30,586 nt of DNA from JAWLGJ01 sp041685145 (GTDB taxonomy: Bacteria > Pseudomonadota > Alphaproteobacteria > Rhodospirillales > Magnetospirillaceae): contig JAWLGJ010000032.1 in the NCBI GenBank assembly GCA_041685145.1, forward strand, positions 1 to 30,586. The letters run 5' to 3'. The notes below the pieces were generated by a model. The model was not told the DNA's origin and made no database searches. It saw nothing but the letters and a program-made list of their open reading frames with translations. Positions 9,036 to 19,670 of this stretch are shown piece after piece. The position numbers and the translations under genes are program-made. The number at the start of each line of letters is the position of its first letter. The stretch's first letter is position 1.

Positions 9036-9064
9036 AATCTAGTGAGGGCGGCGGGCAGCGTCAA
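9036..9064 (-). promoter_or_regulatory. Probable sigma-70 promoter of hrcA-grpE
   Basis: Reading the minus strand, TTGACG (9064-9059) and TAGATT (9041-9036) stand 17 bases apart, giving an expected transcript start near 9029, about 23 bases before the hrcA ATG. No CIRCE or ROSE-like element is seen nearby. The 117-bp gap also has to hold the rph promoter on the other strand, which I cannot place. Confidence 0.65.
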
Positions 9065-9123
9065 CGCGGCGGGTGGACCCCGGCCCGGCAAGGCGCTAGC
9101 TTGGGCCGCGACCGACACGACAG

Positions 9124-9854
<731 letters not shown>

Positions 9855-9858
<4 letters not shown>

Positions 9859-10460
9859 CGGCGCGCCGTTTCGAGGGCGGCCGCCTGGTCATCGCCAGCC
9901 ACAACGCCGGCAAGGTGCGCGAATTCGCCGCCCTGCTGGCGCCGCTGGGCGCCGAGGTGGTGTCGGCCGGCGCGCTGGGCCTGGCCGAGCCGGAGGAGAC
10001 TGGCGTCAGTTTCGTCGAGAATGCCCGCATCAAGGCGCACGCGGCGGCACGGGCGGCGGGCGGCCCGGCGCTGGCCGACGATTCCGGCCTGTCGGTCGAG
10101 GCGCTCGACGGCGCCCCCGGCATCTATTCGGCGCGCTGGGCGGGCCCCGACAAGGACTTCGACGTCGCCATGCGGCGGGTGGAGAACGAACTCGGCACCG
10201 CCGCCGACCGCCGGGCGCATTTCGTCTGCGCCCTGTGCCTGGCCTGGCCGGAGGGCGACGAGGTGGTGGTCGAGGGCACGGTGGAGGGAACGCTGGTGTG
10301 GCCGCCGCGCGGCGGCCACGGCTTTGGCTATGACCCCATGTTCGTGCCCGAGGGCCACGCCGTTACCTTCGGCGAGATGGACCCCGCCGACAAGGACCGC
10401 ATCAGCCACCGCGCCGACGCCTTCCGCAAGCTGCTCGCCGCCGCCTTCACCGGCGAATAG
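9855..10460 (+). CDS. rdgB: RdgB/HAM1 family non-canonical purine NTP pyrophosphatase
   Basis: The enzyme hydrolyses dITP, dXTP and ITP to monophosphates, keeping deaminated purines out of DNA and RNA. The 201-residue product shows the family signature: VIASHNAGKVREF near the N-terminus (substrate-binding S/T-x-N-x2-K), ADDSGLSVEALDGAPGIYSARWAG (catalytic Asp), and GHGFGYDPMFVPEG with DKDRISHRADAF at the end. The ATG at 9855 overlaps the rph stop as ATGA. The gene ends 5 bp before the convergent DUF411 gene, with no visible terminator between them. In many relatives hemW comes next; here it is replaced by the nor-linked genes. Confidence 0.97.
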
Positions 10461-10465
10461 GCTGC

Positions 10466-10960
10466 TCAGCGGTGGCGGTCCCAGACGCTGACGCCGCCAC
10501 GGGTGTCGAACAGCAGCACGTCATAGGGGTCGCGCCGCCCGTTCTCCATGCCCGGCGATCCCGACGGCATCCCGGGCACCGCCAGCCCGGCGGCGTCGGG
10601 GCGCTCGGCCAGCAGGCGGCGCACGCTGTCGGCCGGGACGTGGCCCTCGACGACATAGCCGTCGATCACCGCCGTGTGGCACGAGCCCAGGCCCATCGGC
10701 ACGCCGTGGCGCTCCTTGATCGGCCCGACGTCGTCGACGTCGCGGGCGGTCACCGTGAACCCGGCGGCGCGCATATGGTCGATCCAGGCCGAGCAGCAGC
10801 CGCAGGTCGGCGACTTGTAGACGGTCATCTCGGCCGCCTGCGCCTCGGCGCTGCCGAAGACGCTCCAGCCTACGCCCACCCCGGCGAGGGCGCCGGCGGC
10901 GACGATGCCGCCCAACAGGCGGCGGCGGCTCAAGGCTGGGGGATTGCTGCGGTCGGCCAT
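10466..10960 (-). CDS. Tat-exported DUF411 metal-binding protein
   Basis: The 164-residue product is a DUF411 protein, a family seen near copper-resistance and cytochrome genes and thought to bind copper. It starts with a twin-arginine signal (SRRRLLGGIVAAGALAGVGVG) ending at an AQA cleavage-like site near residue 42, so it should be exported folded. The mature part has the CGCC motif (Cys53, Cys55, Cys56, context SPTCGCCSAW), GLGSCHTAVIDGYVVEGH (Cys94, His95, His107), and a Met-containing VPGMPSGSPGMENG loop, all possible metal ligands. A strong Shine-Dalgarno AGGAGG lies 9 bases before the ATG. It follows the cytochrome c gene by 31 bp and is probably the last gene of the nor transcript. 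Function is inferred from family and residues only. Confidence 0.85.
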   Translation of the reverse strand: MADRSNPPALSRRRLLGGIVAAGALAGVGVGWSVFGSAEAQAAEMTVYKSPTCGCCSAWIDHMRAAGFTVTARDVDDVGPIKERHGVPMGLGSCHTAVIDGYVVEGHVPADSVRRLLAERPDAAGLAVPGMPSGSPGMENGRRDPYDVLLFDTRGGVSVWDRHR

Positions 10961-10991
10961 TGCTTCTGTCCTCCTCGTTACGGGGCGTGCG

Positions 10992-11447
10992 TCACTGGGC
11001 GTTGCGCTGTTCCTGCCGCCGCCGGGTTTCCTCGGGCCAGGTGCTCTTGATATAGGCCAGCACCGCCCAGATGTCGTCGTCGCTCAGAATGTCGGCGAAG
11101 GCGGGCATGTCGCTTTCATAGCCGTTGCCGACCAGGGCGGCGACGCCCTGCTTGGTCAGGGCGAAAAGCTGCTCGTCGCCGTGGTGCCAGGTGTGGCCGC
11201 TGGCATCGTGGGGCGGCGCCGGCAGGCGGCCGTTGGGCTTGCGGGCGCGCCAGTCATCGGTCTCCCCCTGCAGCCGGTCGCCGTGGCAGGCGGCGCAATA
11301 ATCCCCATAGACCTGCCGGCCGCGCGCCACCAGGTAGGAATCGTCGGCGTCGGCGCCCGCCGGCCCGCGCGGCCAAGAGGCCACCACCGCCGCCACCAGC
11401 ACCGCCGCGCCCAGTCCCGCCCCCACCGTCAGCCTGCCAATGCGCAT
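10992..11447 (-). CDS. Membrane-anchored monoheme cytochrome c
   Basis: The 151-residue product (from ATG 11447) is a class I c-type cytochrome. An N-terminal hydrophobic segment (about 6-24) acts as a signal or anchor. The single heme site is CAACH (Cys51, Cys54, His55) within YGDYCAACHGDRLQG, and Met114 in ESDMPAFADILSDDDIWAVLAYI is the likely sixth ligand. It resembles small electron-donor cytochromes beside oxidases and copper genes. Start choice is uncertain: a good AGGAGG (11506-11501) lies 11 bases before an in-frame TTG at 11489, which would add 14 residues before the hydrophobic segment, while ATG 11447 has no clear site. It comes 73 bp after norD, and its heme would be attached by the ccm system encoded at 19671-26944. 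Confidence 0.87.
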   Translation of the reverse strand: MRIGRLTVGAGLGAAVLVAAVVASWPRGPAGADADDSYLVARGRQVYGDYCAACHGDRLQGETDDWRARKPNGRLPAPPHDASGHTWHHGDEQLFALTKQGVAALVGNGYESDMPAFADILSDDDIWAVLAYIKSTWPEETRRRQEQRNAQ

Positions 11448-11520
11448 AATGCAGGAGAAATCCGTACAATCCCGATATTCTCCATACAATAGGCTTTCCA
11501 CCTCCTGGAAGGTCAAAGCT

Positions 11521-13443
11521 TCATGTCACCAGTTGGCGATAAAGCCGGGGCAGCGACGGCGCCAGGCGGTCCAGGGAATCGACGATGGCGTAGGAACCGC
11601 GCCCGAAGATGCGCGGAAAATACTCCTGCGCCTTGCGGTCGACGGTGACCCCGAAGACCGCCAAGCCCTGGCGGCGGGCCTCCTGCACGGCGCGGCGGGT
11701 GTCCTCGACGCCGTAGCGCCCCTGGTAGTGGTCGATATCGTTGGGCTTGCCGTCGGTCAGCGCCACCAGCAGGCGGTGGCGGTGGGGGCGGTCCGCCAGT
11801 TGCGCCGTCACATGGCGCAGGGCGGCGCCGATGCGGGTGTAGTGCCGCGGCCGCAGGGCGTTGATGCGCCGGGTCACCGCCGGGCCCGGGGGCTCGTCGA
11901 AGCCCTTCACCGTTTCCACCCGCACCAGGTGGCGCCGGCGCGAGGTGAAGGCGAAGATGGCGTGCTCGTCGCCGCAGGCGTCGAGGCCGTGGGCGAGCAC
12001 GGTCAGCGCCTCCTTCTCGACGTCGAGGATGCGCCGGTTCCGCAGCCAGGCGTCGGTGGACAGCGACACGTCGACCAGGAAGGCCACCGACAGGTCGCGG
12101 GCCATGCGCCGCCGGGCGATGTGCACGCGCTCGCTGCCGCGCCCCTGGGCGGCGAGATCGGCGCGGGCGCGCACCAGCGCCTCCAGGTCGAGCTCGTCGC
12201 CGTCGGGCTGGGCGCACTGGCGCAGCCGCCGCGGCCGCAGGGCCTCGAACTGCCGGCGGACGCGGCGGATGAGGCGCCGGGTCTCGGGCGTCGGCCGCCA
12301 GTCCTCGCCGCATTCCGGGGCCGGTCGCGTCTCCACCCGGCAGTGGTCGCGGCGATAGGCGTGGCGGCGGAAATCCCATTCCGGATAGAGATGGCCGCCG
12401 GTGACGCCGCCGCCGCCGGGGGGTTCGGGGGCGAGGTCGAGGTCGAGGCGCAGCGCCACCGCCGGCCGGCGGCCGTGGCGGGCCAGGGTGATTTCCTCCA
12501 TCTCCTCGGCGGTGCGCCGCGCCGCGTCGGCGTCCCCCTCCTCCTCGTCGCCGCGATTGACCTCGACCATCTCGGCGACGCCCAGCAGCCGCTCGCGGTT
12601 GTTGAGGATGAGGGGATCGTCACGGTCGGCGTGGTCCTGGTTGCGGCGGTCGGCGCGGCGCCGGGCGGTGTCGTCGCGGCCGTCGCCGCCGCCGGGGCCG
12701 TCCTCCTCGGCGTCGGGCGGCGCCGCCCCGGCCGGGGCGGCCGCCGCCTCGCCCCACAGCGGCACCGGCAGGAAGGGCCGGTAGCGCGGCGGCGCGGCGA
12801 TGCCGTCCAGCACCGGCGCCTTCGCGCCGGCGACCAGCGGCCAGAAGGGATGCGCCGGCGCCGGTCCGCCCAGCAGGGCGTCGACGCAGGCCTCGACGGC
12901 GGCCTCGGCCGGCGGCAGGCGCCGGCGCGGCCGGGCGGCGGCCAACGCCGCGCACAGGGCGCGGTAGTCGTCCCGCAGGCCGGGAAAGGCGGCGAGGGTG
13001 CGCCGGGTGGTGCGGCAGGCGCGGCGCAGGGCCAGCAGGTCGCGGCGCAGCGGGTCGGCGGCGCCGACGGGGCGGCGGTCGAGCTGGGTGGAAAAGGCCG
13101 CCAGCCAGAAATACAGCCGCCGGTTCAGGTGCGGCGTGGCGAACAGGTCCAGGACCGGCGGCAGCCGCAGATGGGTGTCGTCGATGGCGGCGGTGGCCAG
13201 CCGCTCGGCGTCGAGGCCGATGCGCTGGCGCAGCCGCAGGCGATGGCCAGAGGCACGGGCGCCGGCGCCGGCGATCTGCACGCCGGGGTCGCCCCCCAGG
13301 CCGCGGAAGAACACCGCCAGCGGCCCCGCCACCGCCTCCAGCGCCACCGCCGCCCCGGGATGGCGGGGGTAGCTGGCGCGCTCGCCGACCAAGCGGTGCC
13401 ACAGCCGCCCCACCTGCTCCTCGTATTCCAGCCAGCGCAGCAT
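11521..13443 (-). CDS. norD: NorD, nitric oxide reductase activation protein (VWA domain)
   Basis: NorD works with the AAA+ protein NorQ to activate the NorCB complex, probably by helping insert its non-heme iron. The 640-residue product has an Arg/Ala-rich helical N-terminal half, an acidic/Arg linker with many Asp-Asp pairs (about 275-345), and a C-terminal von Willebrand factor A domain. The metal-adhesion site is visible: SVAFLVDVSLSTDAW (DxSxS), the Thr in HYTRIGAALRH, and ALTDGKPNDIDHY. This matches the family in length and order. The ATG at 13443 sits 17 bases after the norQ stop. The gene ends just before a TTGACC and the cytochrome c gene. Identity is firm from domain and context. 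Confidence 0.93.
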   Translation of the reverse strand: MLRWLEYEEQVGRLWHRLVGERASYPRHPGAAVALEAVAGPLAVFFRGLGGDPGVQIAGAGARASGHRLRLRQRIGLDAERLATAAIDDTHLRLPPVLDLFATPHLNRRLYFWLAAFSTQLDRRPVGAADPLRRDLLALRRACRTTRRTLAAFPGLRDDYRALCAALAAARPRRRLPPAEAAVEACVDALLGGPAPAHPFWPLVAGAKAPVLDGIAAPPRYRPFLPVPLWGEAAAAPAGAAPPDAEEDGPGGGDGRDDTARRRADRRNQDHADRDDPLILNNRERLLGVAEMVEVNRGDEEEGDADAARRTAEEMEEITLARHGRRPAVALRLDLDLAPEPPGGGGVTGGHLYPEWDFRRHAYRRDHCRVETRPAPECGEDWRPTPETRRLIRRVRRQFEALRPRRLRQCAQPDGDELDLEALVRARADLAAQGRGSERVHIARRRMARDLSVAFLVDVSLSTDAWLRNRRILDVEKEALTVLAHGLDACGDEHAIFAFTSRRRHLVRVETVKGFDEPPGPAVTRRINALRPRHYTRIGAALRHVTAQLADRPHRHRLLVALTDGKPNDIDHYQGRYGVEDTRRAVQEARRQGLAVFGVTVDRKAQEYFPRIFGRGSYAIVDSLDRLAPSLPRLYRQLVT

Positions 13444-13460
13444 CGGCCGGGTCTCCGTCC

Positions 13461-14237
13461 CTACCCCAGCACCGCCTGCACCGCCTCCATCAGGCCGTGC
13501 CTGACCTCGGGCTCGTCGGTCAGCGGCTCGATCATAGCCGCCCGCACCGCCTGCTCCAGCGGCACGCCCTCGCGCAGCAGGGTGGCGCAGTAGACCAGCA
13601 GGCGGGTGGACACGCCCTCCTCCAGGTCGTGGCCCTGCATCGCCCGCAGGTGGTTGGCGAGGCGCACCAGCGGCTCGACCCGCTCGGGCGGCAGGCCGGA
13701 TTCGGTGCTGACGATGCGCAGCTCCAGCTCGGGGCGCGGAAAGCGGAACTCCAGCGCCAGGAAACGCTGCCGCGTGCTGGGCTTCAGGCTCTTGAGGATG
13801 TTCTGGTAGCCGGGGTTGTAGGAGACCACCAGCATGAATTCCGGCGGCGCCGCCAGCGTCTCGCCGGTGCGCTCCAGCGGCAGCAGCCGGCGGTCGTCGG
13901 TCAGCGGGTGCAGCACGACGGTCACGTCCTTGCGGGCCTCGACCACCTCGTCGAGATAGCAGATGCCGCCCTCGCGCACGGCGCGGGTCAGGGGGCCGTC
14001 GGTCCACACGGTGTCGCCGCCCCGCAGCAGGTAGCGACCGGTGAGATCGGCGGCGGTGAGGTCGTCGTGGCAGGCGACGGTGAACAACGGCCGCCCCAGC
14101 CGCGCCGCCATATGGGCGACGAAGCGGGTCTTGCCGCAGCCGGTGGGCCCCTTCAGCAGCACCGGCAGCCGCTGGGCGTGGGCGGTGGCGAACAGGGCGA
14201 CCTCGTCGCCGGCGGGCAGATAGAAGGGCAGCGTCAT
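13461..14237 (-). CDS. norQ: NorQ, MoxR-type AAA+ ATPase for nitric oxide reductase
   Basis: The 258-residue product is a CbbQ/NirQ/NorQ family AAA+ ATPase. The P-loop GPTGCGKTRFVAHMAARLG lies near residues 30-48, followed by HDDLTAADLTGRYLLRGGDTVWTDGPLTRAVREG, the Walker B region GICYLDEVVEARKDV, and VVSYNPGYQNILKSLKPSTRQRF, all typical of the NorQ branch. It drives maturation of NorCB together with NorD. The ATG at 14237 overlaps the norB stop by 4 bp (ATGA), so translation is coupled. Upstream in-frame sequence lies inside norB and was rejected. Identity from both sequence and the norCBQD order is very strong. Confidence 0.96.
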   Translation of the reverse strand: MTLPFYLPAGDEVALFATAHAQRLPVLLKGPTGCGKTRFVAHMAARLGRPLFTVACHDDLTAADLTGRYLLRGGDTVWTDGPLTRAVREGGICYLDEVVEARKDVTVVLHPLTDDRRLLPLERTGETLAAPPEFMLVVSYNPGYQNILKSLKPSTRQRFLALEFRFPRPELELRIVSTESGLPPERVEPLVRLANHLRAMQGHDLEEGVSTRLLVYCATLLREGVPLEQAVRAAMIEPLTDEPEVRHGLMEAVQAVLG

Positions 14238-15586
14238 TCGGCGGCCGAGGCGCCGGCCGGCGCCGGCTTGCGCACCTTGCCGAGCGCCGGCGGAACCACC
14301 AGCGCGTAGATGACCAGGAAGGTGCCTACGACCACGAACAGCCCCGCCCCCAGGCGCATGTGGTAGAACAGGGTGATCTGCTCCTGCACCTCCATGAAGT
14401 TCATGCCGATCACGCGTTGCAGGTGGGTCTGCACCACCCCGGCGACGGTCAGCGCGAAGGTCATGAACACCACCGCCGACGACGTCACCCAAAAGCCCCA
14501 CATGTTGAGGGTCTGGTTGTAGGGCTCGCGCCCGTGCAGATAGGGCAGCGCATAGCTCATGATCGCCAGATTCACCGCCACATAGGCGCCGTAGAAGGAC
14601 AGATGCGCGTGGGCGGCGGTGATCTGGGTGCCGTGGGTGTAGTAGTTGATCGGCGACAGCGTGTGCAGGAAACCCCAGACGCCGGCGCCGAAAAAGGCGA
14701 AGGCGGCGCAGCCCAGCGCCCACAACAGCGCCGCCTTGTTGGGATGGTCGCGCCCGCCTTTCCAGACCATGTAGAAGCAGAACACCACCATCGCGAAGAA
14801 CGGCAGCACCTCCAGGGTGGAGAACACGGAGCCCACCCACTGCCAATAGCCGGGGGTGCCGATCCAGTAGTAGTGATGGCCGGTGCCCAACAGGCCGGTC
14901 GCCAGTGTCAGGCCGATGATGACGTAGAGCCACTTCTCGATGACCTCGCGGTCGACGCCGGTAAGCTTGATCATCAGGAAGGCGAGGATGGCGGCCATGA
15001 TCAGCTCCCACACCCCCTCGACCCACAGATGGATCACCCACCACCAGAACATCTTGTCCTTGGCGAGGTTTTCGGGGTTGTAGAAGGCGAACAGGAAGAA
15101 CAGCGCCGCCCCCCACAGCCCCAGCAGCAGGACGTTGGCGACCGCGGTCTTGCGGCCCTTCAGCAGCGTCATGGTGGCGTTGTAGAGGAACATGACGATG
15201 ACCGCGAGGGTGACCAGCTTGACCGGCAGCGGCTGTTCCAGGAACTCGCGGCCCTCGTGGATGCCGAACATGTAGCCGACGACGGCGGCGAGGGTCGCCA
15301 GCAGATAGGCCCAGAACTGAACCCGCGCCAGGCCGACGCTGTGCAGCTCGGTCTCGGCCTCCTCGGGCAGCAGGTAATAGGTCGCGCCCATGAACCCCAT
15401 CAGCAGCCACACGAACAGGAGGGTGGTGTGGATCATGCGCACGATGTGGAAGGGCATCAGATCGGCGAGGAAATTGGGCGCCACATAGGAAATGCCGGCG
15501 ATGAAGCCGAACAGCACCTGGGCGCCGAACAGCGCCAGGGCGCCGTGGAAATACAGGAGCGCGACCCGCTGTGACTGGTATTTCAT
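14234..15586 (-). CDS. norB: Nitric oxide reductase catalytic subunit NorB (cNOR type)
   Basis: NorB reduces two NO to N2O in the inner membrane, using heme b, heme b3 and non-heme FeB. The 450-residue protein has about twelve hydrophobic helices. Metal ligands are in place: His53 (IVRMIHT) and His328 for heme b, His326 (AAHAHLSFYG) for heme b3, and His186, His237 and His238 (GHHYYW) for FeB, with Glu190 and Glu194 in LWVEGVWE. From His186 on, the positions keep a constant offset of 21 from Pseudomonas aeruginosa NorB numbering as I recall it. There is no N-terminal quinol-oxidising extension (qNOR), so this is the cytochrome c type that needs NorC. CAGGAGGGACGGCC gives a good binding site before ATG 15586. 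Confidence 0.98.
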   Translation of the reverse strand: MKYQSQRVALLYFHGALALFGAQVLFGFIAGISYVAPNFLADLMPFHIVRMIHTTLLFVWLLMGFMGATYYLLPEEAETELHSVGLARVQFWAYLLATLAAVVGYMFGIHEGREFLEQPLPVKLVTLAVIVMFLYNATMTLLKGRKTAVANVLLLGLWGAALFFLFAFYNPENLAKDKMFWWWVIHLWVEGVWELIMAAILAFLMIKLTGVDREVIEKWLYVIIGLTLATGLLGTGHHYYWIGTPGYWQWVGSVFSTLEVLPFFAMVVFCFYMVWKGGRDHPNKAALLWALGCAAFAFFGAGVWGFLHTLSPINYYTHGTQITAAHAHLSFYGAYVAVNLAIMSYALPYLHGREPYNQTLNMWGFWVTSSAVVFMTFALTVAGVVQTHLQRVIGMNFMEVQEQITLFYHMRLGAGLFVVVGTFLVIYALVVPPALGKVRKPAPAGASAAE

Positions 15587-15602
15587 GGCCGTCCCTCCTG
15601 TC

Positions 15603-16055
15603 CTAGCCGGCGACGGTGGGCGGCCAGCCCTGCGTGTCGATGGAGTTGGTCCAGCGGAAGAAGTCGACCAGCGCGTCGAGGTCGGCGTCGCCGAGATCGA
15701 ACCGCGGCATCTGGCGCCGGCCCTCGATGCCGGTGGGCTGCGCCCGAATCCAGCCCTTGATGGCCTCGCGGGCGCCGTCGGGGTCGTCGATGCCGCCGAA
15801 GCGTTCCCAGACATTGCCCAGTTCGGGGGCGAAATAGGCGCCCTCGCCCAGCAGCGTGTGGCAGTTGATGCAGGAATGCTCCTCCCACACCGCCTTGCCG
15901 CGGGCCACCTGCTCGGTCAGGCCGGCCTCGTCGGTGGACTGGCGGCTGATATAGCCGTAGCTCTGCCCCGTCAGCACGATCAGCGTCAGCAGGAAGAACA
16001 GCGTTCCGCCATAGAAGATGTTGCGCGCCGCCGCCGTCGTCAGCCGTTCCGACAT
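15603..16055 (-). CDS. norC: Nitric oxide reductase cytochrome c subunit NorC
   Basis: NorC passes electrons from periplasmic cytochrome c to NorB. The 150-residue product has one N-terminal membrane anchor (NIFYGGTLFFLLTLIVLTG, about 12-30) and a periplasmic heme domain with CINCH (HSCINCHTLLGEGAYFAPELGNVW) and Met in RQMPRFDLGDADLDALVDF as axial ligand. The ATG at 16055 is the usual NorC start (MSERLTTAAARN); longer in-frame sequence up to 16190 is GC-rich leader. GGAGGGGGG lies about 11 bases ahead. It is the first gene of norCBQD, and the FNR/NNR-type site at 16208-16221 is centred about 160 bp upstream. norB begins 17 bp after its stop. Confidence 0.96.
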   Translation of the reverse strand: MSERLTTAAARNIFYGGTLFFLLTLIVLTGQSYGYISRQSTDEAGLTEQVARGKAVWEEHSCINCHTLLGEGAYFAPELGNVWERFGGIDDPDGAREAIKGWIRAQPTGIEGRRQMPRFDLGDADLDALVDFFRWTNSIDTQGWPPTVAG

Positions 16056-16167
16056 GGGTGTGCGTGGTCCCCCCTCCAGGCTTTCCATCGCCAGTGTAAC
16101 GGCGGCGGCCCGCCCGAGGCCACCGCAACCGCGAGCGCGATCGGGGCTCCGGCGCCCGACCGGCGCC

Positions 16168-16188
16168 GCCCGAGCGCCATGCTCGGGC
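16168..16188. repeat. Perfect 8-bp inverted repeat in the norC leader region
   Basis: GCCCGAGC (16168-16175) and GCTCGGGC (16181-16188) flank the 5-base loop GCCAT. It lies between the FNR/NNR site and norC, about 20 bp downstream of the site, where the -10 region or transcript start should fall. No T-run follows on either strand. It may be a leader hairpin or a second protein-binding palindrome. Confidence 0.5.
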
Positions 16189-16207
16189 AAAGCCGGCCGC
16201 CGGCGCC

Positions 16208-16221
16208 TTGATACACGTCAA
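16208..16221 (-). promoter_or_regulatory. FNR/NNR-type (Crp-Fnr family) operator upstream of norC
   Basis: TTGATACACGTCAA fits TTGAT-N4-GTCAA, the half-sites of Fnr, Dnr and NnrR regulators that switch on denitrification genes under low oxygen or NO. The only nearby genes it can serve are norC (minus) with the genes after it. Activation from -41.5 would place the transcript start near 16173. No regulator gene of this family is in the window. Confidence 0.8.
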
Positions 16222-16281
16222 GATTCGCCTATGAACAATGGGGTAGGCGGGCGCCGCCGGGGCTATTCCCGAGCAGCCGAC

Positions 16282-16707
16282 TCAGTCGTCGCTGACGCGG
16301 CCGCGATAACGCTTGACGGCGCCGCGCCGCGTCTTCTCGGCGAGGCGGCGCTCCCGGGCCGCCTTGCCCGGCCGGGTGGGGCGGCGGCGGCGGGGGCGTT
16401 CGGCGGCTTGGCGCAGCATCTCCGCCAGGCGCTCGCGGGCGTCCTCGCGGTTGCGTTCCTGGCTGCGGAAGCGCTGCGCGGTGATGACGACGACGCCCTC
16501 GGCGGTCATGCGCCGCCCGGCCACCGCCGCCAGCCGCCGGCGCGTCTCCTCGTCCAGCGAGGGCGAGCGCGCGGCGTCGAAGCGCAGCTGGACCGCCGTC
16601 GCCACCTTGTTGACGTTCTGCCCCCCGGGGCCGGAGGCGCGCACGAAGCTCTCCTCCAGTTCGTCCTCGTGGATGGCGATGCGGTGGTTGACGCGCAGCA
16701 TGGTCAT
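16282..16707 (-). CDS. arfB: Alternative ribosome-rescue factor ArfB (YaeJ), peptidyl-tRNA hydrolase
   Basis: ArfB releases stalled ribosomes that lack a stop codon, using the release-factor GGQ loop. The 141-residue product matches the family length: GGQ occurs in SFVRASGPGGQNVNKVATAVQLRFD (about residues 26-50), and the C-terminal tail that enters the empty mRNA channel is highly basic (PRRRRPTRPGKAARERRLAEKTRRGAVKRYRG). It lacks the stop-codon-reading domain of RF1/RF2, so it is not a broken prfB. ATG 16707 or 16701 are likely starts; a TTG further up adds an unsupported stretch. No Shine-Dalgarno stands out. It lies alone between the acnA terminator and the nor promoter. Confidence 0.94.
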   Translation of the reverse strand: MTMLRVNHRIAIHEDELEESFVRASGPGGQNVNKVATAVQLRFDAARSPSLDEETRRRLAAVAGRRMTAEGVVVITAQRFRSQERNREDARERLAEMLRQAAERPRRRRPTRPGKAARERRLAEKTRRGAVKRYRGRVSDD

Positions 16708-16760
16708 CAGGATGGGAAACAACGGCCGGGCGCACAAGCGCGGAGGCGCAACACAAGAAA

Positions 16761-16784
16761 CGGCCCCTCCCGGGGGAGGGGCCG
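16761..16784 (-). terminator. Intrinsic terminator of acnA
   Basis: The arms CGGCCCCTCCC (16761-16771) and GGGAGGGGCCG (16774-16784) are perfect complements with almost no loop. On the minus strand the stem is followed by TTTCTTGTGTTG, and it begins 25 bases past the acnA stop. It should isolate acnA from arfB. Confidence 0.85.
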
Positions 16785-16809
16785 TGGAAGATGTCTTGGT
16801 CCTGGTCCC

Positions 16810-19497
<2,688 letters not shown>

Positions 19498-19547
19498 GCT
19501 CCTTCCTCCAATGCTGTCGTGGGGCCTGGGGCCGGAGTTGCGTGCGC

Positions 19548-19576
19548 CTTACACCACATTCGCAAAGGATTGTCCA
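19548..19576 (-). promoter_or_regulatory. Probable acnA promoter
   Basis: On the minus strand TGGACA (19576-19571) and TGTAAG (19553-19548) are 17 bases apart, about 50 bases before the acnA ATG. The rest of the 173-bp divergent region holds a GC-rich stretch and, on the plus strand, an extended -10-like TGCTATGGT (19653-19661) close to the ccmA ATG. Confidence 0.5.
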
Positions 19577-19670
19577 GTCTTACCCGAAAGTGCGGGCCGT
19601 CCCCACCCGCCGGCGGGCGGCATGCCTTTGATGTGGCCCCGGTTATGGAATTTGCTATGGTGTGCTCGCC

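Noticed and set aside
9007..9123. CIRCE operator expected near hrcA
   Set aside because: No TTAGCACTC or GAGTGCTAA half-site is present in this gap or seen elsewhere in the window.
11440..13593. A 717-residue plus-strand open frame opposite norD
   Set aside because: Low-complexity His/Gln/Ala composition without motifs; norD on the minus strand explains the sequence fully.
16282..16707. A truncated peptide chain release factor (prfB remnant)
   Set aside because: Length, GGQ position and basic C-terminal tail fit complete ArfB, not a broken RF2.
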